Below are positions 1 through 5,926 of a DNA stretch of 6,373 bases, piece by piece; the first letter of the stretch is position 1; every line of letters starts with the position of its first letter. The stretch lies in the NCBI GenBank assembly GCA_002712125.1, contig PASL01000019.1:38208-44580 (forward strand), read 5' to 3'. The stretch comes from Chloroflexota bacterium (GTDB lineage: Bacteria; Chloroflexota; Dehalococcoidia; Lucifugimonadales; Lucifugimonadaceae). The position numbers and the translations under genes were made by a program. The notes under the pieces are model-generated. The model searched no databases and was not told the origin of the DNA. It was given only the letters and a program-made list of their open reading frames with translations.

Positions 1-42
1 GGAAAAATGGTTGCAGAAAGAGTATTACAAAATAATGAATAG
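1..42 (+). CDS. C-terminal end of an upstream gene, probably a CrtI-family carotenoid desaturase (partial)
   Basis: Frame 1 is open from the window edge to TAG at 40-42 and encodes GKMVAERVLQNNE. The stop sits inside the start region of the next gene, the same overlapping arrangement seen at every other junction of this operon, which supports it being a real gene end. The peptide resembles the extreme C-terminus of CrtI-family FAD-dependent carotenoid desaturases, where a Ser-Gly/Ala-Lys stretch forms the last helix. The complete desaturase in this same window ends SAKIVSEMINNDHEK, which lines up without gaps (GK-MVAERV versus AK-IVSEMI). Only 13 residues are visible, so the family call is an inference; that the segment is coding is more secure. 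Confidence 0.55.
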   Translation, partial: GKMVAERVLQNNE

Positions 43-781
43 TAAAATATATTGTAAAAATTATGGTTCAGGTCCAAAAAAATATGTAGGTATATCAGGT
101 TGGGGAGGTAATAACAATACATATACCCCTATCATCAAATATCTTCCTAAAGATGTTTCTTTTACAAGTTTTGATATACAGGGATTTGGAAAATCAAAAG
201 ACCCTAAAAAATGGAATATACAAAATATTTGTCATGAGATAATTGCTGAATTAGGAATAAATGAAAAAACAAACTTAGTAGGTAATTGCACGGGTGGAGT
301 TCTGGGTTTGGAAATTTCAAAATTACTTAATTATAAAGTTAATAAATTAGTGATGATTGATCCTTTTCTTTATACACCTTGGTATTTTCATCTTTTAGTA
401 AATAAATATTTTGGTGAAAAAGCTTATATGGCAACTTTCGCATCAAAAGTAGGAAGATACATAAGTAATTTGTTGCTCAAATCAAAAAGAAATGAAGATA
501 CTAATTTAACTGAACATTTCGCAGAAATGAACCATAAAAATTCATATAGTTTTCTAAGAATGATGCATAATCACTCAGGATTGGAAATATATTCAGATCT
601 AGACAATAATTTATCAATTATTCATGGTGATAAAACCTTTAAGGCTGTAAAACGCTCAATATCAAAGATAAAAAAACAAATAAAGCATACTGAAATATAT
701 GAAGTTAAAAATGCTGGGCATCTTCCTATTGAAGACCAACCTGAAATGGTAGCAAAGTTTATTTTTAATAAAAATGAATAA
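35..781 (+). CDS. Alpha/beta hydrolase-fold protein with a Cys nucleophile, carotenoid operon
   Basis: This is a 248-residue single-domain alpha/beta hydrolase, a usual family length, with no signal peptide. Visible landmarks are the oxyanion-region SGWGG (21-25), the strand-4 motif FDIQGFGKS (46-54), the nucleophile elbow GNCTGG (83-88) and the catalytic His in NAGHLP (His229). The nucleophile position is Cys85, not Ser, as in dienelactone hydrolases and PHA synthases. The usual acid position in the strand-7 loop (HGDKT, 197-201) holds Thr201; Asp199 two residues before it, or Asp109 just after the strand following the elbow (MIDPF), could supply the acid. I prefer ATG 35 because it overlaps the upstream TAG by 8 bases (ATGAATAG), like the other operon junctions; an in-frame TTG at 11 would add 8 residues. 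A purine-rich GAAAGAG lies 12 bases upstream. It overlaps the glycosyltransferase gene by 8 bases. Substrate unknown; esterase, thioesterase or acyltransferase on a carotenoid intermediate is possible. Confidence 0.88.
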   Translation: MNSKIYCKNYGSGPKKYVGISGWGGNNNTYTPIIKYLPKDVSFTSFDIQGFGKSKDPKKWNIQNICHEIIAELGINEKTNLVGNCTGGVLGLEISKLLNYKVNKLVMIDPFLYTPWYFHLLVNKYFGEKAYMATFASKVGRYISNLLLKSKRNEDTNLTEHFAEMNHKNSYSFLRMMHNHSGLEIYSDLDNNLSIIHGDKTFKAVKRSISKIKKQIKHTEIYEVKNAGHLPIEDQPEMVAKFIFNKNE

Positions 782-1913
782 TTTAGAATTTATAATAATA
801 ATAGTGTCATTTATTTTATACCTAATTCCTACAATTGTGGCATCTTTGAATTTAGTTTTCTTTAATTCAAATAATCACAACTCAATAAGTAAACAAAAAA
901 ATAAAGTTTCCGTACTAATACCTGCAAGAAATGAAGAAAAGAATATAGAAAAATGTGTTAATAGTGTCATTATTCAAGGAGAAATAGTTGGTGAAATTTT
1001 AATTTATGATGACCACTCAACTGACAAAACAGATACGATTATCAAATCACTTGTTAAGAAATATAAAAATTTAGTAAAAAAAACTGAAACAAAAGATTTA
1101 CCAAAAGGTTGGCTTGGTAAAAATTATGCTTGCTATAGACTAGCAATTAGTTCAAAAAGTGAAAATATACTTTTTATTGACGCTGATACAACATTAAAAA
1201 AAAATGCAATATCAAATTTATTCATGATTTACAATGAAAGTGATAGTTCAATGATTTCAGCTTGGCCAAAAATAGTAATGAAAAATAATATAGAAAAATT
1301 ACTTATGCCTATACTAAACTTAATAGTTTTCACAATTTTCCCATACATAATATCAACAAAAATAAATATCCCTAGCTTAGGGATAGCTCATGGGGCGTGT
1401 ATTTTTTTTAATAAAAAAAAATACTTGAAACTTGGTGGTCATAAATTAGTGAAAAATAATTTTTTTGAAGATACTTCATTAGCAAAAATATGGAGAATTT
1501 TTGGTGAAAAATCAAAAATAATTAATGGTGAAAATATTATAGAAGTTAGAATGTATCAATCTTTTAGGGAGATTACTGAAGGATTTACTAAGAATTTCTA
1601 CCCTGCACTAGGAAATATTATAAGATTTTTTGTTTTTCAAATATATTTCTTATTTTCTTATATTTTGTTTCCAATACTGATATTAGTTTTTATTTTTGAA
1701 TCTAGAATAAATATTTTATTTTTTATTGTAATTTTTATATCTTTAGTACCTAGAATAATGATCAATATAAAATTTAGATATGGAATAACATCTTTAGTTT
1801 TAAACCCTATAAGTATAATTATAATGTTATATATTGGTTTTAGATCTTATTATCATTCATCTATAAAAAAAAATATTACCTGGAAAAAGAGAAAGTATAA
1901 TTTTGAAAAATAA
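774..1913 (+). CDS. Membrane GT2 glycosyltransferase, CruG/CrtQ-like, probable carotenoid glycosyltransferase
   Basis: The 379-residue protein has an N-terminal membrane anchor (about 5-30), a cytoplasmic GT-A catalytic domain (about 45-270) and three hydrophobic C-terminal segments (about 284-308, 312-331, 340-357), with a further hydrophobic stretch near 177-195. Catalytic landmarks are PARNEE (50-55), DDHSTD (79-84), LPKGWLGKNYAC (109-120), the metal-binding DADT (136-139) and EDT (232-234) for the likely catalytic acid. The WLGKN block and the C-terminal ITWKKRKY are typical of the family-2 subgroup holding CruG (carotenoid 2'-O-glycosyltransferase), CrtQ of staphyloxanthin synthesis and some hopanoid-associated enzymes. 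Its place between carotenoid genes argues for transfer of a sugar to a hydroxylated carotenoid at the membrane. The ATG overlaps the previous stop by 8 bases and has no clear Shine-Dalgarno, suggesting reinitiation. Sugar donor and acceptor carbon cannot be read from sequence. Confidence 0.9.
   Translation: MNNLEFIIIIVSFILYLIPTIVASLNLVFFNSNNHNSISKQKNKVSVLIPARNEEKNIEKCVNSVIIQGEIVGEILIYDDHSTDKTDTIIKSLVKKYKNLVKKTETKDLPKGWLGKNYACYRLAISSKSENILFIDADTTLKKNAISNLFMIYNESDSSMISAWPKIVMKNNIEKLLMPILNLIVFTIFPYIISTKINIPSLGIAHGACIFFNKKKYLKLGGHKLVKNNFFEDTSLAKIWRIFGEKSKIINGENIIEVRMYQSFREITEGFTKNFYPALGNIIRFFVFQIYFLFSYILFPILILVFIFESRINILFFIVIFISLVPRIMINIKFRYGITSLVLNPISIIIMLYIGFRSYYHSSIKKNITWKKRKYNFEK
1367..1385. 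repeat. Perfect inverted repeat, 8-bp arms and 3-base loop, inside the glycosyltransferase gene
   Basis: TATCCCTA (1367-1374), GCT, TAGGGATA (1378-1385) is an exact palindrome able to form a compact hairpin in RNA. It encodes the IPSLGIA region of the glycosyltransferase. A run of eight T (1402-1409) follows 16 bases after it, too far for a standard intrinsic terminator. It may be a chance result of codon choice. Confidence 0.7.
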
Positions 1914-3378
1914 AAAAGAAATATTAGTAGTGGGTGCAGGTTTAGGAGGTATATCTACATCTATTTATCTTGCTAAATTTGGATGGAAAGTAACTCTAAT
2001 AGAAAAAAATGATACGTTAGGAGGCAAATTAAATAGATATCAAAAAAAAGGTTTTACTTTCGATACAGGCCCATCATTAATCACATTGCCAAATATATTT
2101 GAAGATTTATTCAACATTGCCGGGAAAAGTTTCTATAAAGATTTAAATCCTATAAAAATAAATCCACTATTCCAATATATATTCCCCTCAGGAAAAACTA
2201 TGAAATATTCCACTAATATTGATGAGCTTTCAAAAGAAGTAGAAAAACTCACTGGAGACAAGGAAGAAATCTTCAGAGTTTATAAATTTTTTGAACATGG
2301 TGCAAAAATTTTCAAGTTTTCAAATGAAACATTTCTTAGTAAAAACCCTTACACTAGGCCTAAATTTTCAGAATTATTTGAATTTCTATTTGCACCAAAA
2401 AGATTTACTATAAGTAAATATTCAAAAATGATAAGTAGTTTTTTTCAATCAAAAGAATTACAACAATTGTTTAATAGGTATCCAACATATGTAGGATCTT
2501 CACCATACGAATCAGTAGCAATGCTTGCAATTATTCCATATATTGAAATTGCGATGGGAGGTTGGTATGTTCCGGGAGGTCTATTTAAAATTATCGAAAA
2601 TCTAGAAAAAATTGCGACTAATTTAGGCGTAAATATTATTAAGAATACTGAAATATCAAATATTGTAACTGATAAAAATAAAATTAAATATTTAGAAACT
2701 AAAAATAAAGAAATATATGATTGTGAAAGAGTAGTTTTCAACTGCGATCCTATGTATGTAAAAAACATAGTTACAAATAGATTGGATACAAATATGCAAA
2801 ATAATTTATCTATGTCCGGCTTTATGATGCTTGTTGCAATTAATAAAAAAATTAAAAACGTTCATCACCATACAGTATGTTTTTCTGATGACTATGTTAA
2901 GGAATTTGATCAATTAATAAATCAGAAAAAATTTCCTGACGACCCTACTGTGTATATAAATATACCATCAATAACGGATAAAAATATTTCTCCTGAGGGC
3001 AGTGAAACAGTTTTTATAATGGCAAATGCGCCAGCTTCAAGAAAAAAATGGGATAATAAAAAAATCATGGATGCTAAAAATAAAATCTTAAATCGAATTT
3101 CTAAATCAAAAATAGAAAATTTCATGAATGATGTTGAGTTTATCGAGTATATTACACCAAACATTCTTGAGGAAAAATATAATGCACCATTCGGATCAAT
3201 TTATGGTCAAATTTCTCATGGATGGAAAAAAACATTCCTTAGACCTAGTATGAAAGACAAAAAAATAGACGGAGTTTATTATGTGGGAGGTGGTACCCAC
3301 CCAGGAGGTGGAACTCCAATCGTTATAAAATCAGCAAAAATAGTAAGTGAAATGATTAATAATGATCATGAAAAATAA
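1903..3378 (+). CDS. FAD-dependent carotenoid desaturase, CrtI/CrtD type
   Basis: This 491-residue flavoprotein has the full architecture and usual length of the CrtI/CrtN/CrtD phytoene-desaturase superfamily. Visible are the dinucleotide-binding GAGLGG (11-16), ribose-binding Glu34, GGKLNRY (40-46), FDTGPS (53-58), PTYVGSSPY (194-202), GGWYVPGG (219-226) and the C-terminal FAD motif GGGTHPGGGTP (462-472). It should introduce double bonds into a C30-C50 carotene at the membrane surface. Beside a CruF-type hydratase, and with a second desaturase apparently ending at the left edge, a CrtD-like 3,4-desaturation of a 1-hydroxy end is plausible; phytoene desaturation or a CrtP/CrtO-type oxidase role cannot be excluded. 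The start is TTG 1903: the nucleotide-binding strand begins at residue 6, no ATG lies nearby, and AAAAAGAGAAAG (1884-1895) sits 7 bases upstream. It overlaps the glycosyltransferase stop by 11 bases. Confidence 0.94.
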   Translation: MKNKKEILVVGAGLGGISTSIYLAKFGWKVTLIEKNDTLGGKLNRYQKKGFTFDTGPSLITLPNIFEDLFNIAGKSFYKDLNPIKINPLFQYIFPSGKTMKYSTNIDELSKEVEKLTGDKEEIFRVYKFFEHGAKIFKFSNETFLSKNPYTRPKFSELFEFLFAPKRFTISKYSKMISSFFQSKELQQLFNRYPTYVGSSPYESVAMLAIIPYIEIAMGGWYVPGGLFKIIENLEKIATNLGVNIIKNTEISNIVTDKNKIKYLETKNKEIYDCERVVFNCDPMYVKNIVTNRLDTNMQNNLSMSGFMMLVAINKKIKNVHHHTVCFSDDYVKEFDQLINQKKFPDDPTVYINIPSITDKNISPEGSETVFIMANAPASRKKWDNKKIMDAKNKILNRISKSKIENFMNDVEFIEYITPNILEEKYNAPFGSIYGQISHGWKKTFLRPSMKDKKIDGVYYVGGGTHPGGGTPIVIKSAKIVSEMINNDHEK

Positions 3379-4090
3379 TTATCTATATAAGAAAAAAAAT
3401 TACATTATAAACTTAATTTTCTTACTTTTTTGGATTGGAGGTATTTTATCATTCTTAGTAAAAAATGATGTTTTTACTGAAAATAACTGGGCAGGTGGAG
3501 TATTTTTATACTTAGCGTCATTCATCATATTAATTAATCATAAAAAAAATAATATATTTATTCTTATTTATATCGGGTTATTTGGATTTCTAATTGAAAT
3601 AATTGGTTCAAGTTATCATTTACCTTTTGGAGAATATTACTATACGTCAGAATTAGGAATTGGATTATATGACGTACCTTTTTCTTTGTTTTCTGCTTGG
3701 ATTATTATTAGTGTATTCGTTATACAAATATTACATTATTCTAATGTTAGTAAAAAACTATGGTGGTTAATGGGACCGGTTTTAATGATTGTTGTTGACC
3801 TTATAATTGAACCAGTAGCAACGGGGCCAATGAATGCCTGGGTATGGATAGATGAAGGATTATATTATGGAGTTCCAATATCAAATTTTATTGGATGGGG
3901 TATAGTTAGTTTGCCAATATTTATAGTCATACAAAAATTTTATACAGACGAATATAAACAATCAATTATTCCCATTGCTGTTATTTCATTTTTTGTAATT
4001 GTATCGATTATTAAGAGTCTTTTGGTGCCTATCATAATATTTATCATGATATGTGTGTTTGTAATTGTTAGAAAAAAAATAAATGCTTAA
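3362..4090 (+). CDS. cruF: CruF-type carotenoid 1,2-hydratase (DUF422/Caroten_synth membrane protein)
   Basis: This 242-residue polytopic membrane protein has about seven or eight hydrophobic segments (roughly 14-34, 45-59, 64-82, 104-125, 134-149, 173-192, 202-236). It carries the conserved polar motifs of the Caroten_synth family (CruF and haloarchaeal bisanhydrobacterioruberin hydratase): EIIGSSYHLPFGEYYY (79-94), an LG..L..VP stretch (98-106), DLIIEPVA (146-153), AWVW (159-162) and YYGVPISNFIGW (168-179). The Glu, Asp and His residues buried in these segments are the likely catalytic set. Family members add water across a terminal C1,2 double bond of acyclic carotene ends to give a tertiary 1-hydroxyl. 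Downstream of a desaturase and a CruG-like transferase, this matches CruF-CruG pairing in cyanobacteria. Two starts are possible, ATG 3362 and ATG 3368, overlapping the desaturase stop by 17 or 11 bases; neither has a strong Shine-Dalgarno. Confidence 0.92.
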   Translation: MIMKNNYLYKKKNYIINLIFLLFWIGGILSFLVKNDVFTENNWAGGVFLYLASFIILINHKKNNIFILIYIGLFGFLIEIIGSSYHLPFGEYYYTSELGIGLYDVPFSLFSAWIIISVFVIQILHYSNVSKKLWWLMGPVLMIVVDLIIEPVATGPMNAWVWIDEGLYYGVPISNFIGWGIVSLPIFIVIQKFYTDEYKQSIIPIAVISFFVIVSIIKSLLVPIIIFIMICVFVIVRKKINA

Positions 4091-4901
4091 AAAATTAATA
4101 ATTTTTGTTACGTTTATATTGCTAATTTCATGCTCAAATGAAATAGATTACAACGAAAATAAAAAAGTAATAATCATACAAGGAATATGTTCCAAATATC
4201 CTCAAGATAGCGAACACTGGGGACCAAAAATAAAAAAAATAATAACTAATAATTATAAATTTATCGATACAAAAACTGGAAGTATTGATGATCAAATTAT
4301 TGATTTTAGTTACTCAAAGCTTGATTGGACAGAAAACTATTATCCTGAAGAAACTTTATTACCAATTAAGAGTCATATTAGAAACTTAGAAAAAATTTAT
4401 GAAAAATATCCTAATAGCGAATTTTATATTTTAGGACACTCACTTGGAGGTATTATAGCTTTGACAGGAGCTGCAAAGAGTGAAAAAATTAATTCGCAAA
4501 CAAAAAGTATTGTAACCGTTAGCAGTCCTATTAGAGGTGTTAGCAAATCGGATGAAAATTCAGGAATAAGAAGTTTAATTGAATTATTTGCATGCAATTC
4601 AAAAGAAAATAATGAAAATAAAATATGGGATGATATAAGTAATGATAGCGATATAATAAAATTAATTAGTAATCATGATTATAAAAACACCAAAGTATAT
4701 AATATTATTAATAAGTATGACCTAGTAGTAAGTAGTGAATCGGCAAAATTAGAAAAAAAATTCCCATATTACTGCTTCCATCAAGTAGATAATCAACTCT
4801 TCGGATTAAATCACAGTACTTTACTAGAGAAAAAGATTACATCATCAGAAATAATTAATTTATTGATAGATGACAAAAAACTAATTCATGATTGTCAATG
4901 A
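4083..4901 (+). CDS. Lipoprotein with alpha/beta-hydrolase (lipase-like, GHSLGG) domain
   Basis: The 272-residue product begins MLKKLIIFVTFILLISC: two lysines, a hydrophobic core and a lipobox L-I-S-C, so Cys17 should be lipidated and the protein anchored on the outer face of a membrane. The mature part is an alpha/beta hydrolase resembling PGAP1-type and triacylglycerol lipases. The strand-1 loop IIIQGIC (30-36) is followed by the nucleophile elbow GHSLGG (118-123, Ser120), the lipase-like VSSPIRG (146-152), the probable acid Asp213 in NKYDLVV and the probable His244 in LNHSTLL. The ATG overlaps the cruF stop by 8 bases (ATGCTTAA), with only an A-rich tract and no Shine-Dalgarno, so it is probably coupled to cruF translation. 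As the last gene of a carotenoid operon it could make or cleave an ester, for example on a glycosylated carotenoid, but the sequence alone shows only an exported serine-esterase-like enzyme. Confidence 0.85.
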   Translation: MLKKLIIFVTFILLISCSNEIDYNENKKVIIIQGICSKYPQDSEHWGPKIKKIITNNYKFIDTKTGSIDDQIIDFSYSKLDWTENYYPEETLLPIKSHIRNLEKIYEKYPNSEFYILGHSLGGIIALTGAAKSEKINSQTKSIVTVSSPIRGVSKSDENSGIRSLIELFACNSKENNENKIWDDISNDSDIIKLISNHDYKNTKVYNIINKYDLVVSSESAKLEKKFPYYCFHQVDNQLFGLNHSTLLEKKITSSEIINLLIDDKKLIHDCQ

Positions 4902-4903
4902 TT

Positions 4904-4908
4904 AAAAA
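4904..4908 (-). terminator. Possible T-run terminator directly after tRNA-Pro
   Basis: Read on the - strand, five T follow immediately after the encoded CCA end. The GC-rich tRNA acceptor or T-arm just before them could serve as the stem of an intrinsic terminator. The T tract is short and lies partly in the 7-base space before the convergent lipase stop, so this is only a suggestion. No hairpin plus T-run is seen for the lipase operon on the + strand. Confidence 0.35.
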
Positions 4909-4983
4909 TGGTCGGGGCGGCAGGATTTGAACCTGCGACCCCCCGCTCCCAAAGCGGGTGCGCTACCGCTGCGCCACGCCCCG
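4909..4983 (-). tRNA. tRNA-Pro (anticodon UGG), CCA encoded
   Basis: The - strand folds into a complete cloverleaf of 75 bases including the 3' CCA. The acceptor stem is CGGGGCG paired with CGCCCCG (4977-4983 with 4913-4919), the D-arm is GCGC/GCGC, and the anticodon stem is CCCGC/GCGGG around loop TTTGGGA. The T-arm is GCAGG/CCTGC with loop TTCAAAT. The anticodon TGG is at 4949-4951. The C1-G72 pair and A73 discriminator are typical of bacterial proline tRNAs. This GC-rich block stands out sharply from its AT-rich surroundings. The aldolase gene lies 65 bases upstream in the same direction, and the lipase gene converges on the tRNA 3' end. Confidence 0.98.
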
Positions 4984-4999
4984 TTATACATACACTGTT

Positions 5000-5005
5000 A
5001 TTATA
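5000..5005 (-). promoter_or_regulatory. Candidate -10 box for tRNA-Pro
   Basis: The - strand has an exact TATAAT 16 bases before the first tRNA base, which would give a precursor leader of about 10 bases. The hexamer 17 bases further upstream (ATCTTT) is a poor -35. In DNA this AT-rich a perfect -10 can occur by chance; read-through from the aldolase gene could also supply the tRNA. Confidence 0.4.
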
Positions 5006-5048
5006 TAAATAATATCAATATTAAAGATAGATATTTTAATGTATTAAA

Positions 5049-5819
5049 CTACTTTAATTCGCTAACTATATTTTCACAAGCTTGCATATATATTGTTGCA
5101 TCTACGTTAATGGATAAATATTGGACACCTAAGTCAATCAACCATTTTCCCATCTCTACATCTTTTGCGTAGGAACCAACTACTCTACCCTCAGACCTAG
5201 CTTTTTTTGCAGCTTCTTTCAAAGCATCTTCAACAATTTTTGACCTTACATCACCAGGAACACCAAGTGACTGAGATATATCATATGGTCCTAAAAAAAG
5301 AACATCAATACCATCTACTGTCATTATTTCATCTAAGTTATTTAATCCTTCTTTACCCTCAATATGGACTACTGTCATAGTTTCATCATTTTGAATATTT
5401 GTATGATTTTCTGCCTCATTCTTAAAGTAATTCCCTGCTCTAGTAAATATTGAAACACCCCTATGGCCTAAAGGTGAATATTTGGCAGATTCAACTACTT
5501 TATTTGCATCATTTATACTATTAATTTGAGGTACTTGAACTCCATCAGCACCAATATCTAAAGCTCGTAATACTAGACTTTCCTCGTTACTAGGAATTCT
5601 TATTATGGGGGCTACTCCGGAGCCTTGTGCTGAAATAACAAGTTCATTAACAGTTTCAATAGATAAAGGTCCATGTTCTGTATCGAGTATACAGAAATCC
5701 ATTCCAGAGTAACCTAGTGTTTCTACAAGAGTCATAGAGGGAACTATTACAAACGGCCCTATAACTGTCTCTCCACTAAGTAATCTTTTTTTTAGATCTC
5801 CACGAATTGTTTTTTTCAT
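5049..5819 (-). CDS. HpcH/HpaI-family aldolase (2-keto-3-deoxy acid / 2,4-dihydroxyhept-2-enedioate aldolase type)
   Basis: The 256-residue protein is a full-length class II pyruvate aldolase of the HpcH/HpaI/citrate-lyase-beta family, a single TIM-barrel domain close to HpaI in size. Family signatures are LDTEHGP (45-51, His49 as the general base region), IRIPS (73-77, Arg74 for the pyruvate carboxylate), LDIGADGVQVPQI (87-99), VHIEGKEGL (151-159, metal ligand Glu154) and LFLGPYDIS (174-182, metal ligand Asp180). It should cleave or form a C-C bond between pyruvate and an aldehyde using a divalent metal in the cytoplasm. The aldehyde partner cannot be told, because no pathway genes surround it. 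The ATG at 5819 is well supported by AAGGAAA just upstream. The gene is visibly richer in G+C (about 37-42% in two lines counted) than its neighbours. It points away from the MBL-fold gene and toward tRNA-Pro. Confidence 0.95.
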   Translation of the reverse strand: MKKTIRGDLKKRLLSGETVIGPFVIVPSMTLVETLGYSGMDFCILDTEHGPLSIETVNELVISAQGSGVAPIIRIPSNEESLVLRALDIGADGVQVPQINSINDANKVVESAKYSPLGHRGVSIFTRAGNYFKNEAENHTNIQNDETMTVVHIEGKEGLNNLDEIMTVDGIDVLFLGPYDISQSLGVPGDVRSKIVEDALKEAAKKARSEGRVVGSYAKDVEMGKWLIDLGVQYLSINVDATIYMQACENIVSELK

Positions 5820-5823
5820 ATAA

Positions 5824-5830
5824 TTTCCTT
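5824..5830 (-). promoter_or_regulatory. Shine-Dalgarno for the aldolase gene
   Basis: On the - strand AAGGAAA ends 4 bases before ATG 5819, with the AAGGA core 6 bases away. It is the clearest ribosome binding site in the window; most operon genes lack one. Confidence 0.8.
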
Positions 5831-5853
5831 ACGCCTAGTAATTAACTATGAAT

Positions 5854-5859
5854 ATTATA
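5854..5859 (-). promoter_or_regulatory. Candidate -10 box for the aldolase gene
   Basis: An exact TATAAT on the - strand lies 34 bases before the start codon, leaving room for a leader of about 28 bases with the Shine-Dalgarno inside it. TTATGT 17 bases upstream (5877-5882) is a weak -35. The match could be chance in AT-rich DNA. Confidence 0.45.
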
Positions 5860-5902
5860 CATTTATTTGATTGATCACATAATAAATGAATAATAAAAAT
5901 TT

Positions 5903-5908
5903 TATAAT
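5903..5908 (+). promoter_or_regulatory. Candidate -10 box for the MBL-fold hydrolase gene
   Basis: An exact TATAAT on the + strand ends 18 bases before ATG 5927, so the message would have a leader of only about 12 bases with no Shine-Dalgarno. No convincing -35 is seen at 16-18 bases. It overlaps a small AT-only palindrome (ATAAAA-A-TTTTAT, 5893-5905). Confidence 0.4.
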
Positions 5909-5926
5909 TAATGATATTTTATAAGT

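Larger units (their letters stand above)
5820..5926. other. Divergent intergenic region between aldolase and MBL-fold genes
   Basis: This 107-base, extremely AT-rich spacer carries the candidate promoters of both flanking genes. It also has a TGATCA palindrome (5872-5877) between them that could be a regulator half-site or chance. No small gene or RNA is evident. Confidence 0.6.

Noticed and set aside
11..34. TTG 11 as start of the alpha/beta hydrolase
   Set aside because: It would add 8 residues inside the upstream gene with no family support; ATG 35 gives the 8-base overlap seen at two other junctions.
2445..2768. 107-codon open frame on the - strand
   Set aside because: Lies wholly antisense to the conserved desaturase gene, with no recognisable domain.
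2922..3164. 80-codon open frame on the - strand
   Set aside because: Antisense shadow of the desaturase gene; no ribosome binding site or family features.
4984..5048. Small gene or RNA between tRNA-Pro and the aldolase stop
   Set aside because: Only 65 AT-rich bases with a possible -10 box; no structure or start-stop pair with support.
4927..5172. Open frame on the + strand of 81 codons starting inside the tRNA
   Set aside because: It begins in the antisense of tRNA-Pro and ends inside the antisense of the aldolase gene; its N-terminus is the usual false peptide read from the reverse of a tRNA.
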